A stretch of DNA of 64,000 bases from Kalaharituber pfeilii (GCA_015179045.1 WHUZ01000071.1:271857-335856); one strand, 5' to 3'; shown: positions 34,191 to 45,605, counted from the first letter of the stretch. Made by a program: numbers and translations. Notes: generated by a model from the letters alone, not told the origin.

Positions 34191-36764
34191 ATGGCAAAAC
34201 CCCGCAGCATCGCCAGTCCCAAACGTCTCAAAAAACCCGTCCGCCACCCCACCGATCCCGCATATGAGATGGGCTCCATCTGGGACGGTATCGAACCGAC
34301 GCGGACTAAGACACTCCACACACGGAATCTCAACGGTGACCTGGCAGCCCTGAACGCATCGATGTACGGCTACGGAGGGCATAGCGCGTACTTGCCGATG
34401 CCAGCACCGCAGAGGCCTGAGCAGTTTGCGTGGTGGGATCAGCAAAAGATCAGGGAGACGGTGACGAGGAAATGGGTGTTGGAGCATATCGTACCGGAAG
34501 GGGTGAAGAAAGTCAGTTTACCAGCGGGGGGGCTGTCACTAGCCACAACGGGGTCGACGGGAGGGTCCGGGAGAACCCGGTCGGTGGAGAGCGGGAGTGT
34601 GAAGGCGGGGTATACGACATATTCTGCGGCGGAATTAAGAAAGAGGCTGGACACACCAATGAGCTTCGGAGATGGATTGACGGAGTCAACATACGTAGAG
34701 TGGATTCTTGGGCATGCAAAGAAGTTCTTCTTGGTGCTGTGGGAGCTGGGGATCCCCGAAAGAATATTCCAGATTGTGGATGGCTCTTGGGATGACGAGG
34801 ACCTGCCGCTCACCGCGGAGACTGTGGTGAGGTTGGGCTTGGAAAATCCGGGGCTCGAAAAGCGGTTTTTGAAGAAGCAGCACATGTTTTTGCTCCGGAT
34901 GCTTGAGGAGGGGGATCATGTAGACTATTGTGAGGACGAGACGGTGGCGCTCGAGTCCGCGAGCGGGAGGAGGCAGCTGGCGGCCGGGGGTGCGGGAGCT
35001 GGTGTGGTCGGGATGGCAGGATCGCGGCTCCAGGCGGTGGGGCTTGGGGGGCTCGGAGGTACGGGCATGGTGGTGGACAAGGTATATTTCCCACGATATA
35101 GGGAGGAGTTTTACATGCGGGCGCGGATACCGCTGGAGCCGGTCGACGACAATGGCAAGGAAGATAGCGACGGTGGTGGCGGGGGTGGTGGGGTGCACGA
35201 CGCGATTCCTCGGGAGACCTTCCTGGCAGAGATTGCGGCCAGCAAAGCGGTGTCGCATAAACATATTGTCAAGATCCACGCATCATACACTCACCAAGAC
35301 TATGGGTATCTGCTACTCACGCCGGCGTGCGAGCTGAACCTCAGCCAGTTCATCAAGTACACGCCGTACACATTCAAGGCGATGCCGAAGCCGCGGCGGA
35401 GAAGGGTGCTGTTGGAGTGGCTGCACTGTTTGGCGGACGCGCTGGCCTTCATGTACGAGAGGGGCGTTGCGCACCGGGACATCAGGCCACGGAGCATCAT
35501 GGTCAACCAGGTGACGTACCAGATTTTGTTTGCGGACATTGGGAACTTCAGGCGGCTGGACGCCGGGGGGGTGAGGTCGCCAGGGCATGATCAGGAGAGC
35601 TACGAGTATGCTGCGCCGGAGCTTTGGCAGCGGGCGATGGTGTATGGAGAGGGCGGGAGTCCTGGTAGCACAGTGACGTTCCACGGGAGAAGGACGTTTC
35701 GGAGGGGGAGCAGCGCTGCGTCGACGGCCAGCGCAGGGCAGGACACGTGGAGCACCGGATCCCCTCTCAACATTATCCCGAGCTACCAGACAGGGTCCAC
35801 CGGGTCCGGAGGGGGTTTCGGAGGAGGATCTTCGCTGCAAGTAGGGCTATCGCAGTGGGTTGCTACGTCGAACAATCCGTCAAAATCAGATGTGTTTTCG
35901 CTGGGGTGCATCTTCTTGGATATCCTGTCATTCCTGATGAAAAGGAGGGCGTCAGCATTTACTGCGCACCGGAGCAAGAAGCAGAGGAGGCCGCGGCAGA
36001 CGGCGACGCCGGATCAGTCTTTCCATGCGAACTTGCCGCAAGTAGAGACCTGGATCGAGGACTTGGAGCAAGATGCCGAGAAGAAGGGCGATGTGACGGT
36101 TGCCAGGACGCTGCGGTTAGTCAGGGCGATGCTGGAAAGGGAGCCCGGGGATAGGCTCCAGCCGAGGCAGGTCGCGCACGCGCTCAATAAAATTCTCGAA
36201 TGGGAGTTTGTGAAGAGAGAGGTTGGTGGAGGGGGCGACAAGCTCGACGGGGAGTTGGCGGGAGAGCGGAAGCTGTGCTGCGAGCCGAGCGGTGAAGCGA
36301 ACGGGACAGGGTTCAACACATTCGGGCTCGTCGGAGAGCTAAAGTTGTGGCCGACGGCGGAGACGGGCAGGACGTCGGCGCCGGGTTCGAGCGCCGGATC
36401 GGGCGCCGGATCGGGCGCGTCGATGTATTCGAGCGCGAGCAGCAGCGCAGGGTCTAAGCATGGCAGTGACGGGATGGGATTTTTTTGGGACGATTCGGTA
36501 CTACTAGAGGAGGAGTCTGAGGCGGAGTCTGAGGCGGATTTCGATATCAACGTGAGAGCGGTAGAGGTCGGAATCGCAGGAATGCGGGTGGCTTCATCGC
36601 AGGGACAGAGAACCGTGAGCAAGCCGAGCGGCGGAAGAGGTGGGATGGCGAGAATGATGGTGGTACAGACGTCGTGTTCAGGACCTGCGGAAGCACCCCC
36701 ACCAGAGACGAAAGTGGTGAGGATGAAGAGGTCTATGGGAAGATTGTTTGGGTTTGCGAGGTAG
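34191..36764 (+). CDS. Fungal protein-kinase-like protein with degenerate catalytic motifs
   Basis: An uninterrupted 857-aa frame from the ATG at 34191; codons upstream are open but have no ATG. Residues about 1-170 are a low-complexity, basic head. About 170-240 is a conserved-looking block with VEWILGHAKKFFLVLWELGI. A kinase fold follows at about 300-480, with a small-lobe EEFYMRARIPLE segment and HKHIVKIHASYTHQDYGYLLL. The catalytic loop is HRDIRPRSIMV (H428, D430), the Mg loop is ADIGNF (D449), and YAAPELW (475-477 = APE) follows. Canonical HRDxKxxN has lost Lys (to Arg) and Asn (to Ser), DFG is DIG, and no clear Gly-rich loop or VAIK lysine is seen. It is therefore either a divergent kinase or a pseudokinase. 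The C-terminal third is Ser/Gly/Glu-rich. This architecture occurs in Ascomycota proteins with no assigned function. Confidence 0.85.
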   Translation: MAKPRSIASPKRLKKPVRHPTDPAYEMGSIWDGIEPTRTKTLHTRNLNGDLAALNASMYGYGGHSAYLPMPAPQRPEQFAWWDQQKIRETVTRKWVLEHIVPEGVKKVSLPAGGLSLATTGSTGGSGRTRSVESGSVKAGYTTYSAAELRKRLDTPMSFGDGLTESTYVEWILGHAKKFFLVLWELGIPERIFQIVDGSWDDEDLPLTAETVVRLGLENPGLEKRFLKKQHMFLLRMLEEGDHVDYCEDETVALESASGRRQLAAGGAGAGVVGMAGSRLQAVGLGGLGGTGMVVDKVYFPRYREEFYMRARIPLEPVDDNGKEDSDGGGGGGGVHDAIPRETFLAEIAASKAVSHKHIVKIHASYTHQDYGYLLLTPACELNLSQFIKYTPYTFKAMPKPRRRRVLLEWLHCLADALAFMYERGVAHRDIRPRSIMVNQVTYQILFADIGNFRRLDAGGVRSPGHDQESYEYAAPELWQRAMVYGEGGSPGSTVTFHGRRTFRRGSSAASTASAGQDTWSTGSPLNIIPSYQTGSTGSGGGFGGGSSLQVGLSQWVATSNNPSKSDVFSLGCIFLDILSFLMKRRASAFTAHRSKKQRRPRQTATPDQSFHANLPQVETWIEDLEQDAEKKGDVTVARTLRLVRAMLEREPGDRLQPRQVAHALNKILEWEFVKREVGGGGDKLDGELAGERKLCCEPSGEANGTGFNTFGLVGELKLWPTAETGRTSAPGSSAGSGAGSGASMYSSASSSAGSKHGSDGMGFFWDDSVLLEEESEAESEADFDINVRAVEVGIAGMRVASSQGQRTVSKPSGGRGGMARMMVVQTSCSGPAEAPPPETKVVRMKRSMGRLFGFAR

Positions 36765-37779
36765 GGGGTAGACTTTCTGAGTTGATCCTCTGGATAATAT
36801 GACCAAAATCCGGGATACTTGGTATATGAACTTGGGGACGAAAAGAAAGCTGGTAAATAATTGGGCTTTATGTTATGGCGTTTGAATTTGCCTCTCTCTC
36901 GTTGGATTTTTGTCGTCATCATATACTTGAGTTTATATATTGTCCCCACTTGCTTGTTTGCTTCTTATGAAGGTTCCACTGCACTTCCGGTCATTGAGAA
37001 ATATGGTGCGGGTGTTTTTGGTTTAGTTCAAGTTTGGGTAGCAAAACTGGATTTACTAATGTACAGTCTTTTTAAGTACGACTCTAACATTTTTGAGGAT
37101 CTCTATGGTTGAATTGAGTTTTTGGGCTTTTTCTTTTATGTTTTTGCTTTTGTGTCAATATCGGTCACTGGGGTTTGGGGGTTTTGAAAAATCATTATAT
37201 GTACATAATTTTTTTTTCTTCTTTGCTTTACATTGTTTATTATTATTTCTTTTGGTACATGTGATGGATTATTGACATGCCTGTTTAAATTCATAACTTT
37301 AGCGAGCGTTGTTAATATACCGCTTATTTTTGCATCTGGCACCAGGTGCGTATTGCGTTCTACATATATCTTAAATGTGCACTGTTATCTTGCTATATTT
37401 TCTTCCCTCGAGATTCACATGGTCAATTTCGCGTTTTGTTTGCTTCGGTGGTGGGTTATAGGACATAATTCAGCAAGAGTAAATCTGTATGTATCAAGTA
37501 CATGCATTCTGGCGAGCTTCTCTATGGTGCATATAATTCATCATATTTTCGATTTCCAAGGTTGAGAACGAGATGGGATTCACCGACATAGGCGTGGCAT
37601 GCTAGTATTTTAAGCTCATAATCCTGACTAAGCTTAGCGGTGCAGGGATGGAGCTTGTATGACAATCCGTGTGTCACCCTGGCAAAAGAAACTCAAACTC
37701 GATTCAACTTCAGAACTACATGTAAAAAGACGGCAGCTACGTGAAACGTTACATATAATAAACATCTAATGCCATGGGA
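36765..37779. other. Intergenic region downstream of the kinase-like gene
   Basis: T-rich sequence with no supported gene. Short frames encode hydrophobic peptides typical of T-rich noncoding DNA. Confidence 0.55.
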
Positions 37780-38252
37780 TCATTACATATAAAGAAAAAA
37801 GAGTGCACTCGTAAGCGTGATAACGTGAACTTTTTGAATGATAAAAACATGGACTAGCAAAAGAACACAGTAAGAAAATAGTAGACAGCCCAAGTCCCTG
37901 CAGTAGATTGGGCTGATTAGAGTGAGGTTAGTGAATGAAGAAAGAGAAAGAAAGGGAAACAAACAAAAATGAAAGGTCCCTCCAGGGTGCGAAAGGGTAT
38001 TTGCATGGATGATTAGAATGGGCCACTGGCCATCAGGAGCTCGTTATGGTGAAACTAGAGGGTTATCTACCATACTGTCGTAATCAATAGTATGCCCACC
38101 AGTGGGCACACTAGAGATGCTCTGCTGAACCGGTCAATGCAGAGCAAGATGCGTCCATGGATCAGTACCGAAATTTCTGCAAACCCGATCAACGCCATCC
38201 AGACATACACCACCCTGGCACCATGCCAAACTGAAGTTGATCTTGAGGCGCA

Positions 38253-38402
38253 CTAGCGGATACAAGCGGGGCAAGGAAGGTTGTCCACCACGGTATCAAC
38301 CCGAGGGTTGCCGCAGTTGGGCTTAAAAGGACACAAGTTGATGATGTCAGGTTTTGAACAGTTCTTGCACATAGGACAGATGGTTTTAGTGATATGGCAC
38401 AT
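38253..38402 (-). CDS. Small cysteine-rich protein, paralogue 1 (49 aa)
   Basis: A single-exon frame, ATG at 38402, stop TAG at 38253-38255. It begins MCHITKTICPMCKNCSKPD and ends PCPACIR. It has eight cysteines (positions 2, 9, 12, 15, 24, 30, 44, 47) in 49 residues, several as CxxC pairs, and no signal peptide. The paralogue at 41362-41526 keeps the cysteine spacing while most other residues differ, which is the main argument that it is a gene. CxxC pairs suggest zinc binding. Small ascomycete proteins that begin MC and carry such pairs are common and mostly uncharacterised. A conserved TATA box and leader lie upstream. A splice acceptor just before the ATG is possible, so an upstream noncoding exon cannot be excluded. 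Confidence 0.75.
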   Translation of the reverse strand: MCHITKTICPMCKNCSKPDIINLCPFKPNCGNPRVDTVVDNLPCPACIR

Positions 38403-38717
38403 CTCGGCAGGTTTCTGTGGCGGCGAGAAGAGAGACTACTGGATGCGTAGTTTGAAAGAGTGTGTGAACACTTGTTTTCTGGAGTGAATGCGACTGTAGT
38501 TGTAATTTGCTTGGTAGAGTTATGAGAGGATAATAGGCACCTGGGTAAGGAGGAGGGATGCACGTCAAGTGGCTTCCTGGGAGGTGGTACTATAGAGAGT
38601 GACTGTACTTCTGGGAGGCAATACTGCTTGCAGCGTGGGTGGCTCTGCCAGGGGATTTTTGTGTTGTGAATTGAATTAGTATGAGGGGGAACTGAAGTGG
38701 ACGGGCCAAAAAGACGT

Positions 38718-38725
38718 CTATATAA
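38718..38725 (-). promoter_or_regulatory. TATA box of cysteine-rich paralogue 1
   Basis: Minus-strand TTATATAG, 316 bp upstream of the ATG. The paralogue has CTATAAAG at nearly the same distance (319 bp), and both are followed by a GACG motif. The matching position in diverged copies supports a core promoter. Confidence 0.6.
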
Positions 38726-41361
38726 GTAAATCATCTGCAATTGAGCCTAGGAGTAAGAAGAGGGAAGATCTGAAGCGTTGGATGTCGAAAATTTTTGATA
38801 GTTCACAATGAAAAATTTTGTTGCACATTACCACAGTTTGGAACGAATGGAAGGTGGGAAGGTTGAGATGGAGAACTTGAGAATAGGGCATTATTATTAG
38901 ATGAGCCTACGCGCATGAGGGTACACTTTTGATGACATTTTTTATGTTGGGTTGTTTATATAAGATAAAAAGGGGTGCGGTTGGGTAACAGGTCAGAATT
39001 GAGGGTAACGTCACATGTGGTTACAGATGGATTTCACAACCGAGACTAAGTGACAAGATGTTGGTGCGCTAAACTCTAAAGATGAGCCTACTTGAGCCTA
39101 CAAACTACGGGAGATTGTGAAAAAGGTTGTGTAGAAATTTTTCTACTTTCGCTAGAGAGTTGAGGCAACGGAAAATTTTTTTCCCGTTAATTAAAGAAAC
39201 AATCTTCAATTGGTGTAACCTGTATGCAAGGAGGGGTAGAGGTGATGGCTAAAATTGGAGCGTGTGCACATGACGTATTACAATAATTAGTAAGTTAGAG
39301 AAATAGTTGAGTGAGTTTAGGATGAATTTTTTTTTTTTTTTTTTGTTCGGTCGCGCAATTACGGATACAGGCTACCAGCGGCAATGATGAAGGTTGTGTG
39401 TATAAATAGAACAATAAGATCTCAATTGGTTAAACGTAGGTTCTGGCAAGCAGAGTGCAGTTGACTTAGTCTGAGGTGATTCGAATAGTGGTATACTTGG
39501 TAGGTCAATGGGAGATTATACATACCTCGTGAGGGGTAAAAATTCGATGGTTTCAAGTTGTAGACTGTCGTTGAGGGCTGAGGTGGTACAATGTTTGCCT
39601 TATCCAAATTCCAGGTACCGAGTGTCTAGCCTTATGGTTTGGATCTCAGCTCTCCATGTATCCCGGGGCATATGCAGCGCCAAGATCCTTGATTTTCTTT
39701 TCTTTTTTTTTCATATTTTTTTTTTAGATTTTCATTTTCCTTCGTCTTTGCTTGTTTTTTTTTCTAATTTTTTTTTTCTTTCTTTTTAGAAAGGTTCATT
39801 GACCATATACTCCCTACTGGAATATGACGGGTCAGGGATGCCGTGTGCGAAAAAGAATGCCATGTCCCCTCTTGAGAGAACATGCCATGTCGTCTCCCTC
39901 TTGTTGGTAACACAAAGGTCGTGTACGTCCCACGCTGGTGACAACTTCATAGGTAGTAATATATCTGGTGAGAACGTTATAGTTTTCTCTATTTCTCCTG
40001 TATATAAACCATATCTTTATTTGGTATCAATGAATCAATTACTTTATCATATTATATACAGAGCCCCCACACTGCAATGACTGCCCCATACTGCAAGGCC
40101 AATACTACCACCTCCACGAACCCTCTGTACACTACTGAAATAGGTACTTGCATTGGTATGGAGCTGCATTCAAACATGAAAGTCTTTAGTGGACAAAGTC
40201 TAAGGAGGTTTTGTGTAAGAAGTCCATAATTTTCGACAGTGAAAAATCTCTAAAAGGCATGGCTAGAATGCATGGTAGTGAAAACCAATAACAGTCTTTA
40301 ACCGTTTTAGCATACTTGAAACAATTGATATAGCCTATATCCTTAGAAGTTTTATTCTTCCTTGAGCTTTTCTTGCAACACTGGGATATTACCAAATCTT
40401 CCATAATTTTGTCGGAGCGCCGACCGTTACAATAAATACCCGCATGCGTTGACAGATTATGCCCTGAGACCTGCAGCTGCTCGCGACTTAGGGAAAGAAT
40501 AGTAAGTTTGCAGGAGGCTATGAAGCGACGGAGGGTCATCAAACTCGTAGAATATTAAGCTGGAGAATTGAAGTGGTAACAACTCACCCCACTCAACTTT
40601 AAATCTGCTGACTCGTCAGTTTTCCATCAATGAAAGTCCTTTCGTAGGTGTATATGGGTACCTGGGGCGTTGCATAATTCTCTAGGCCTTCTCTCACCCC
40701 GAGTTCTTACAGTAAGTCTTAACTTTCACTGTCATTGATTACTTCACGTCCCTCGAGATTTTTATACGTTATCGTTGCACTTTTTATTTCATGTGACGGT
40801 GAGATATATGTTTGGGATATGCTTCTTTTGAGATGCTCGTAACGGTAAAAATTTGAAAGTATCAATCACTGACAGCATACATACAAAGAAACAAGAGCAG
40901 AGTACACCCAGAAGCAGAAAATTTTAAACATGACGAAAGCGTAGCTACTTGCATGGTAAGAACCTTTACGAGCAACAGAAAACAACAATGTCAGTCCGAA
41001 TCTCTCAGTATATTGGGAAGGTTGAAGCGAGATTAATGAAAGAGAACCATAGTATGAGAAAAGGAAGGAAAATAAAAAGACGAAATTCCTCCACATAGGC
41101 GAACGGTGCTTAAATTGTTTGGAGGACTAGCCTGGGCCACTTGTCGTCAAGAATTGGCCATGATGAAACTGTAATCATAGCTGCAGTGCTCGTAACTTCA
41201 TTGTATGCCCCACCAGTGGACACACTCGAGACCATTTTGCCTGTTGAACCGGCCAAGGCAGAGCAAGATGCGTCCATGGCATACCCCCAAAATTTGTGGC
41301 AGTCTGAACGTCATCATATAGACATACACCAGCCTGGCATCGTGATAAACTGGAGTTCATC

Positions 41362-41526
41362 TTAATTTGTACTGGGGGATTTGGCAAGGCAAGTGAGGCA
41401 AACACGTTTGACGACCTCGGTTGTAACCTTAGGCGAGCAGTTGGGGTACTTGTCGCATTGTTCTTTGGTGTCAGGCCTTTGAGACCCACAGTTATTGGGG
41501 CAGGAAATTTTAGTGATCTTGCACAT
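41362..41526 (-). CDS. Small cysteine-rich protein, paralogue 2 (54 aa)
   Basis: A single-exon frame, ATG at 41526, stop TAA at 41362-41364. It begins MCKITKISCPNNCGSQRPD, ends CLTCLAKSPSTN, and has seven cysteines (2, 9, 13, 24, 30, 43, 46). Relative to paralogue 1, MC-ITK, the cysteines at 2, 9, 24 and 30 and the final CxxC are kept, while the rest has largely changed and the tail is five residues longer. Conserved cysteines amid divergence fit selection on protein structure. No signal peptide is visible, so an intracellular, possibly metal-binding, protein is likely. Function unknown. Confidence 0.75.
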   Translation of the reverse strand: MCKITKISCPNNCGSQRPDTKEQCDKYPNCSPKVTTEVVKRVCLTCLAKSPSTN

Positions 41527-41844
41527 CGTAGCGGGTTTCTGCTGCGGGGAAAAGAGGATACTGGACGTGTAATCTACAGGAGTGAAAGAACTTATTTTGC
41601 GAATGCTTGTTTTCTGACGTGATGTTGTGACTAGGTATGAAGTGCTTGTTTATGAGAATTGCTGCCTGGGTAAGCAAGAGGGATGCACGTCAAGTGGCTT
41701 CCTGGCAGGTGATACTTGGTCCAGTAAAGGAAGTCACTGTACTCTTGGAGAGCGATACTGCTTGTAGCTTGGGTTGCTCAGGACCAGGGATTTCTTTGTT
41801 GTGAGTTGAAAGTCAATTTGGGGTAGAGGTAGACAGACGGGCGT

Positions 41845-41852
41845 CTTTATAG
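41845..41852 (-). promoter_or_regulatory. TATA box of cysteine-rich paralogue 2
   Basis: Minus-strand CTATAAAG, 319 bp upstream of the ATG, in the same position as the TATA box of paralogue 1. The leader between them keeps GCCACTTGACGTGCATCCCT in both copies. Confidence 0.6.
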
Positions 41853-42735
41853 AGGTTCAATTGAGCCTAGGCATAAGAAAAGGGTGCAGATGGAGGAACT
41901 GGAAATAGAAAATTTCAATAGTTCATTATTAGAAAAAAAAGTTTCGATGAAAGCAATTGGATTTATTTGGTGTCACCGGCGAGCTTGCACACTTGTTTTG
42001 CGGAGTCGATGTGAAGTGGGGAAATTGAAAAGGGGTCACTGTTATCAAGATGAACGCACGCGCATACGGTCACAGTTTGGATGAGAGTGCTATGTAGGAC
42101 TACGTAGTTGAGGTAAATGGGCAGTTGTTGGGTAAAGATTGAGGGTAACAACAGACGTGGTTACGGATGTGTGAACGAGTAATCTGGTTGCAAAACCCTC
42201 AACGGTACTAGGGTTCGATAGCACTGGAGAGTCAATGGCAAGAAATTGGTGCGTCAAACTCTGAAGATGAGCATACAAATCATGGAAATTATGAGAGGCC
42301 TGTGAAGGATTTCTCCACCATACGCGGCGAGCTACCGGAAGATTTTTTCCGTTAATGTAGTGACCAAATATAGAAACATTTTCCATTACAAGGGCAAAAA
42401 GCGGAGCGTGAGCACTTGATGAATGACAATAATTAGCAAGAGGTATAATTGAGAGAGTGTAGGATGAAAGTTGTGTGCACTTATGTTATGATGACATCGC
42501 AATTGGTTGAAACTGGATCATGGCAAGGAGATTGCCATTGACTTGACTTGAGGTGATATCATCGTGGTATACTTAACCGTAAATTGGGGATTATACATAG
42601 CTTTATTGGCTTAGTGAGCGCTCATGAGGGCTGCCAATTCGATCGTCTCAAGTTGTCAACTTTAAAGGTCAAATGTGGCGTGGTGCAATGCTTGTCCAAA
42701 TACCTGGTACCGAGTGTCTAGCATTAAGACCTTGT

Positions 42736-43329
42736 CCGCTCTGTATGTATGTTTCGGCTGTCAGCCGACCGCCGCAGTTTTCAATGCGCTTTGACAAGTG
42801 GATCAGAGAATGGGGAAGTCGCAAGCGTTATATTTTTAGACGACGGAGCTTGAGCTGAAGAGGTAGGGTGAGGTTGCAGCCTACGCTCTTCCGTCGCCGA
42901 AATTCATAATAGAAATCATTTCCTGCTTTCCTCTGAGCCAGGGGTACATTCTGGGCTTCTGAGGGGTGGAATGATTTTTATCAAACCTGCCGAGGAGGAA
43001 TAGAAGTACCGTACAGTACAGGACCGAGCGGGACTCGCATAACATAGGAGTTCAAGTGCTCTGGAGGAGGAAGATAAAATGGCCATCTTGGAGATGTGAA
43101 TTTATCTGCTCGCTCGACCAGATAAGGTAGAAAGGAGTATACTCCACTGCTACTATATTCTCCCGTGACATCATATTTGTATGATATTATCCGGCCGCTT
43201 CAGACACGTGATTGGATGGAATTACGTTACGTGTTTTCTATAGTGCAAATGAGGAGAGCGAGTCCTGGGCACATAGGCTTGCGAGCAGCGAACAAGGTAA
43301 TAATACATTTGTGCTCTGTTGAGAGATTT
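42736..43329. other. Spacer, nothing recognised
   Basis: No gene or repeat recognised between the segmental duplication and the LINE ORF1 relic. Confidence 0.5.
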
Positions 43330-43707
43330 AACAGGGCTTGGGATTCGCTCTGATATTGACCCTGGTTAAGAATGCAAGCGGTTAAAAGTTGTTTGCGGAG
43401 GAAAAAGACATTGCTGCTGGAGGAAGGGAAGAAGACAAGCTCGGCAGTACTGTACTTGGAGAAGCAGACCGAGCTGGACAGGGTAAGGCTAGGCGGGAAA
43501 TGGCTGAGAATGAGCCCATACGAACAGGATAGGGGACGGAAGTGAAGGTTGTATGGACTTTCCACCCGCACCATGTTATAGCTTCGCGGGCCCCACATGT
43601 ATTTACTGGTAGCGTTTATTTCTTTTACTTTTAATAAAACCCTCGCCATAGCCCATAGGGCGGCATGCGAGTACTGATATAAAAAAAAAAAAAAAAAAAA
43701 AAAAAAA
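43330..43707 (+). mobile_element. LINE relic: ORF1 fragment joined to a family A tail
   Basis: The frame around 43390-43530 gives LLEEGKKTSSAVLYLE and VRLGGKWLRMSPYE, matching the ORF1 fragments at 45606-45866 and 57795-58650. About 110 bp further on, the family A hairpin (CTCGCCATAGCCCATAGGG...) at 43642-43671 leads into 27 A (43681-43707). ORF2 is absent, so this is an internally deleted derivative or two adjacent fragments. No target-site duplication was found. Confidence 0.7.
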
Positions 43708-44182
43708 TTGTTTGGGATGATTATGACTGGAGTGACGTTGGAAGGTTTTGAATGGAAGTTATGTATGGATGTTAAATGGCATGGGTGCAAATCTGTGGGC
43801 GTCTAGTGGTGGTGCTGGTTGGCATGATGAGAAAATGTGACATGCGGTGCGTTTGCACGGACACGCAGGTACTACTTGCTTTAACTTGGGGCTGAAGGGC
43901 CACGTAATGAGGTACATGGTTGGAAGAGCTTGTTCACAAGTTTTTATATGACAACAGGTGCCTGTGAAAGATTCTGGGCCAATTGGTAAATATGGAACTT
44001 GCTGATACCCTACACAGATTCGCTTCTGAATCTACCTATGGTGTATAAATCTTGATCCTCAAACCATTCCACTTTCGTGCATGATGAGGAGTGTTACTGG
44101 CTGCTAAGAGGCCCGACATCTCGCTTCCTATAGCTACTAGTAACAGGGACAGGCTGAGCATCAACTGGGTGTGAGGACTTGC

Positions 44183-44184
<2 letters not shown>

Positions 44185-44237
<53 letters not shown>

Positions 44238-44283
44238 ATTCACGTAACCTCGCCTAGAGGCTCTCAGCCTATGGCATGACCAT
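44185..44283 (-). mobile_element. 52-nt T run with a diverged LINE tail
   Basis: A run of 52 T (44185-44236) is followed by GATTCACGTAACCTCGCC and CTATGGCATGACC, a diverged complement of the family B tail. It is the longest homopolymer in the window. No target-site duplication was found. Confidence 0.6.
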
Positions 44284-44861
44284 TTATTACCACTAGAAAT
44301 ACCTGTCTATGGAGTCAAGATTTGAAAGTGCCTAGTGAACTATATATGGCACAGTTTCAACTGTATACACATGCAGAAAACAAACCCTTCCGTAATTTTT
44401 TCTGGTGTCAACAGATTCAAATTTTGTAGCACAAGTTTATAGTCGCATGTATTGCCCAGTGTTATAATAGCAGTGTGAAGTTATGTAATGAGGTTAGTTG
44501 AGGGAGCTTGGCTTGCTCCTGGCGAATTGGTTTGATTCTTGAACATTATAGTCCACTGCAGTGTCGTAAGGTTCCAAAGAATGCCATAACTGGGTGTCAC
44601 GTTTATGATTCAGCGTACTTGCGCACACCCTGCTGCAGTGTAAGTTACAACATCCTTTCGGGTGCACCTGGACACCATTTCAGGTATCCTCATACAAAAA
44701 GCCGACACCCGTGAAATTGACCCCCCGCCCGAGTGTAGCGACGACACCCGACACTTTGCACCACAGTGAGTAGCATGGGTGATCCGGCCCACAATCCGGT
44801 GTCACAGACCTGCCTCAGACACTCTTGCGAAGTATCATTAGTATTATACATGTGTATGGTC

Positions 44862-45179
44862 ACCGTAGTGAGCGGCACGAGCTAGCTCGAGCCGAGCTGG
44901 AGGGTGAGCTCGAGCCTGGATTGATTATATACATAATATTGACAAACTAAACTAAACTAAGCTAAATTTTCATCTTTCTCACTGCTATCAGCTAAATTCT
45001 GCATTTCAAAGTTGTTGGTAGGTCAGAATGAGCTCCAAGTCTCTAATTATTACTATATTAGGTATTTACAGTTTATGAAACCTTGCACTGGCTAAGCATT
45101 TTAGCGAGCTGTCAAGAAAAACACAAGCATGATCTTGGGTCGTTTGAGCTCGAGCTGGCTCGGCTCGTGCCGCTCACTA
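44862..45179. mobile_element. hAT-like MITE, about 318 bp
   Basis: Terminal inverted repeats TAGTGAGCGGCACGAGC (44866-44882 and, inverted, 45163-45179), followed inward by GAGCTCGAGC-type motifs. Flanking GTATGGTC (44854-44861) and GTATGGTG (45180-45187) match at seven of eight positions, consistent with the 8-bp duplications of hAT elements. Four extra bases separate the left duplication from its repeat. No transposase. Confidence 0.65.
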
Positions 45180-45605
45180 GTATGGTGTACTCTACTTAGT
45201 ATGCTGGTATCAGGTGTCACAAGAGTTCTCCAAAGCTAGAGTGCAAACTGAGGTGTATATCTCATGCTGCATTTTGGTGGCTCTATGGGGTATTGGAGGT
45301 GACACCCAAAGGGTATCAGGATTAGGGGCCGCAAGATCACCTTGATACCTGCTCTGGTGTCAACGCAGGAAAATTTATGTAGGCGAAACCAAGTACGGGT
45401 GTACATGACATCTGCCACGGGAATAACCCAAGTTTCGCATACAACCCTTGCACCGCAGCGTACTTGCATGTATCTATCTACACGATTTCACCGTGGCTTC
45501 CGATGAACAAATGCAGACAGAGAGTGGACCAAGCACAACAGTTGAACAGTACATACAATGGGCTCTTAATCAGTCTCCATTGCATCCTCCCATACCCACC
45601 TGCTT

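Larger units (their letters stand above)
37780..39640. repeat. Segmental duplication, copy 1 (about 1.9 kb)
   Basis: Aligns by eye in direct orientation with about 40870-42735, an offset near 3.1 kb. Shared landmarks in order include a GGGCCACT block, CAGAGCAAGATGCGTCCATGG, the small cysteine-rich gene, GGGATGCACGTCAAGTGGC, CAATTGAGCCTAGG, GATTGAGGGTAAC, ACAATAATTAG, CAATTGGTT and GGTACCGAGTGTCTAGC. Substitutions and small indels are frequent, so the duplication is not recent. Confidence 0.85.
40870..42735. repeat. Segmental duplication, copy 2 (about 1.9 kb)
   Basis: Direct-orientation partner of about 37780-39640. The spacer between the copies (39641-40869) includes T-rich low-complexity DNA at 39690-39790. 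It also holds a minus-strand frame at 40186-40542 that I cannot assign. Confidence 0.85.

Noticed and set aside
40186..40542. 118-codon minus-strand frame between the segmental duplicates
   Set aside because: No recognisable motif, no paralogue in the other spacer and no splice support. Left unassigned.
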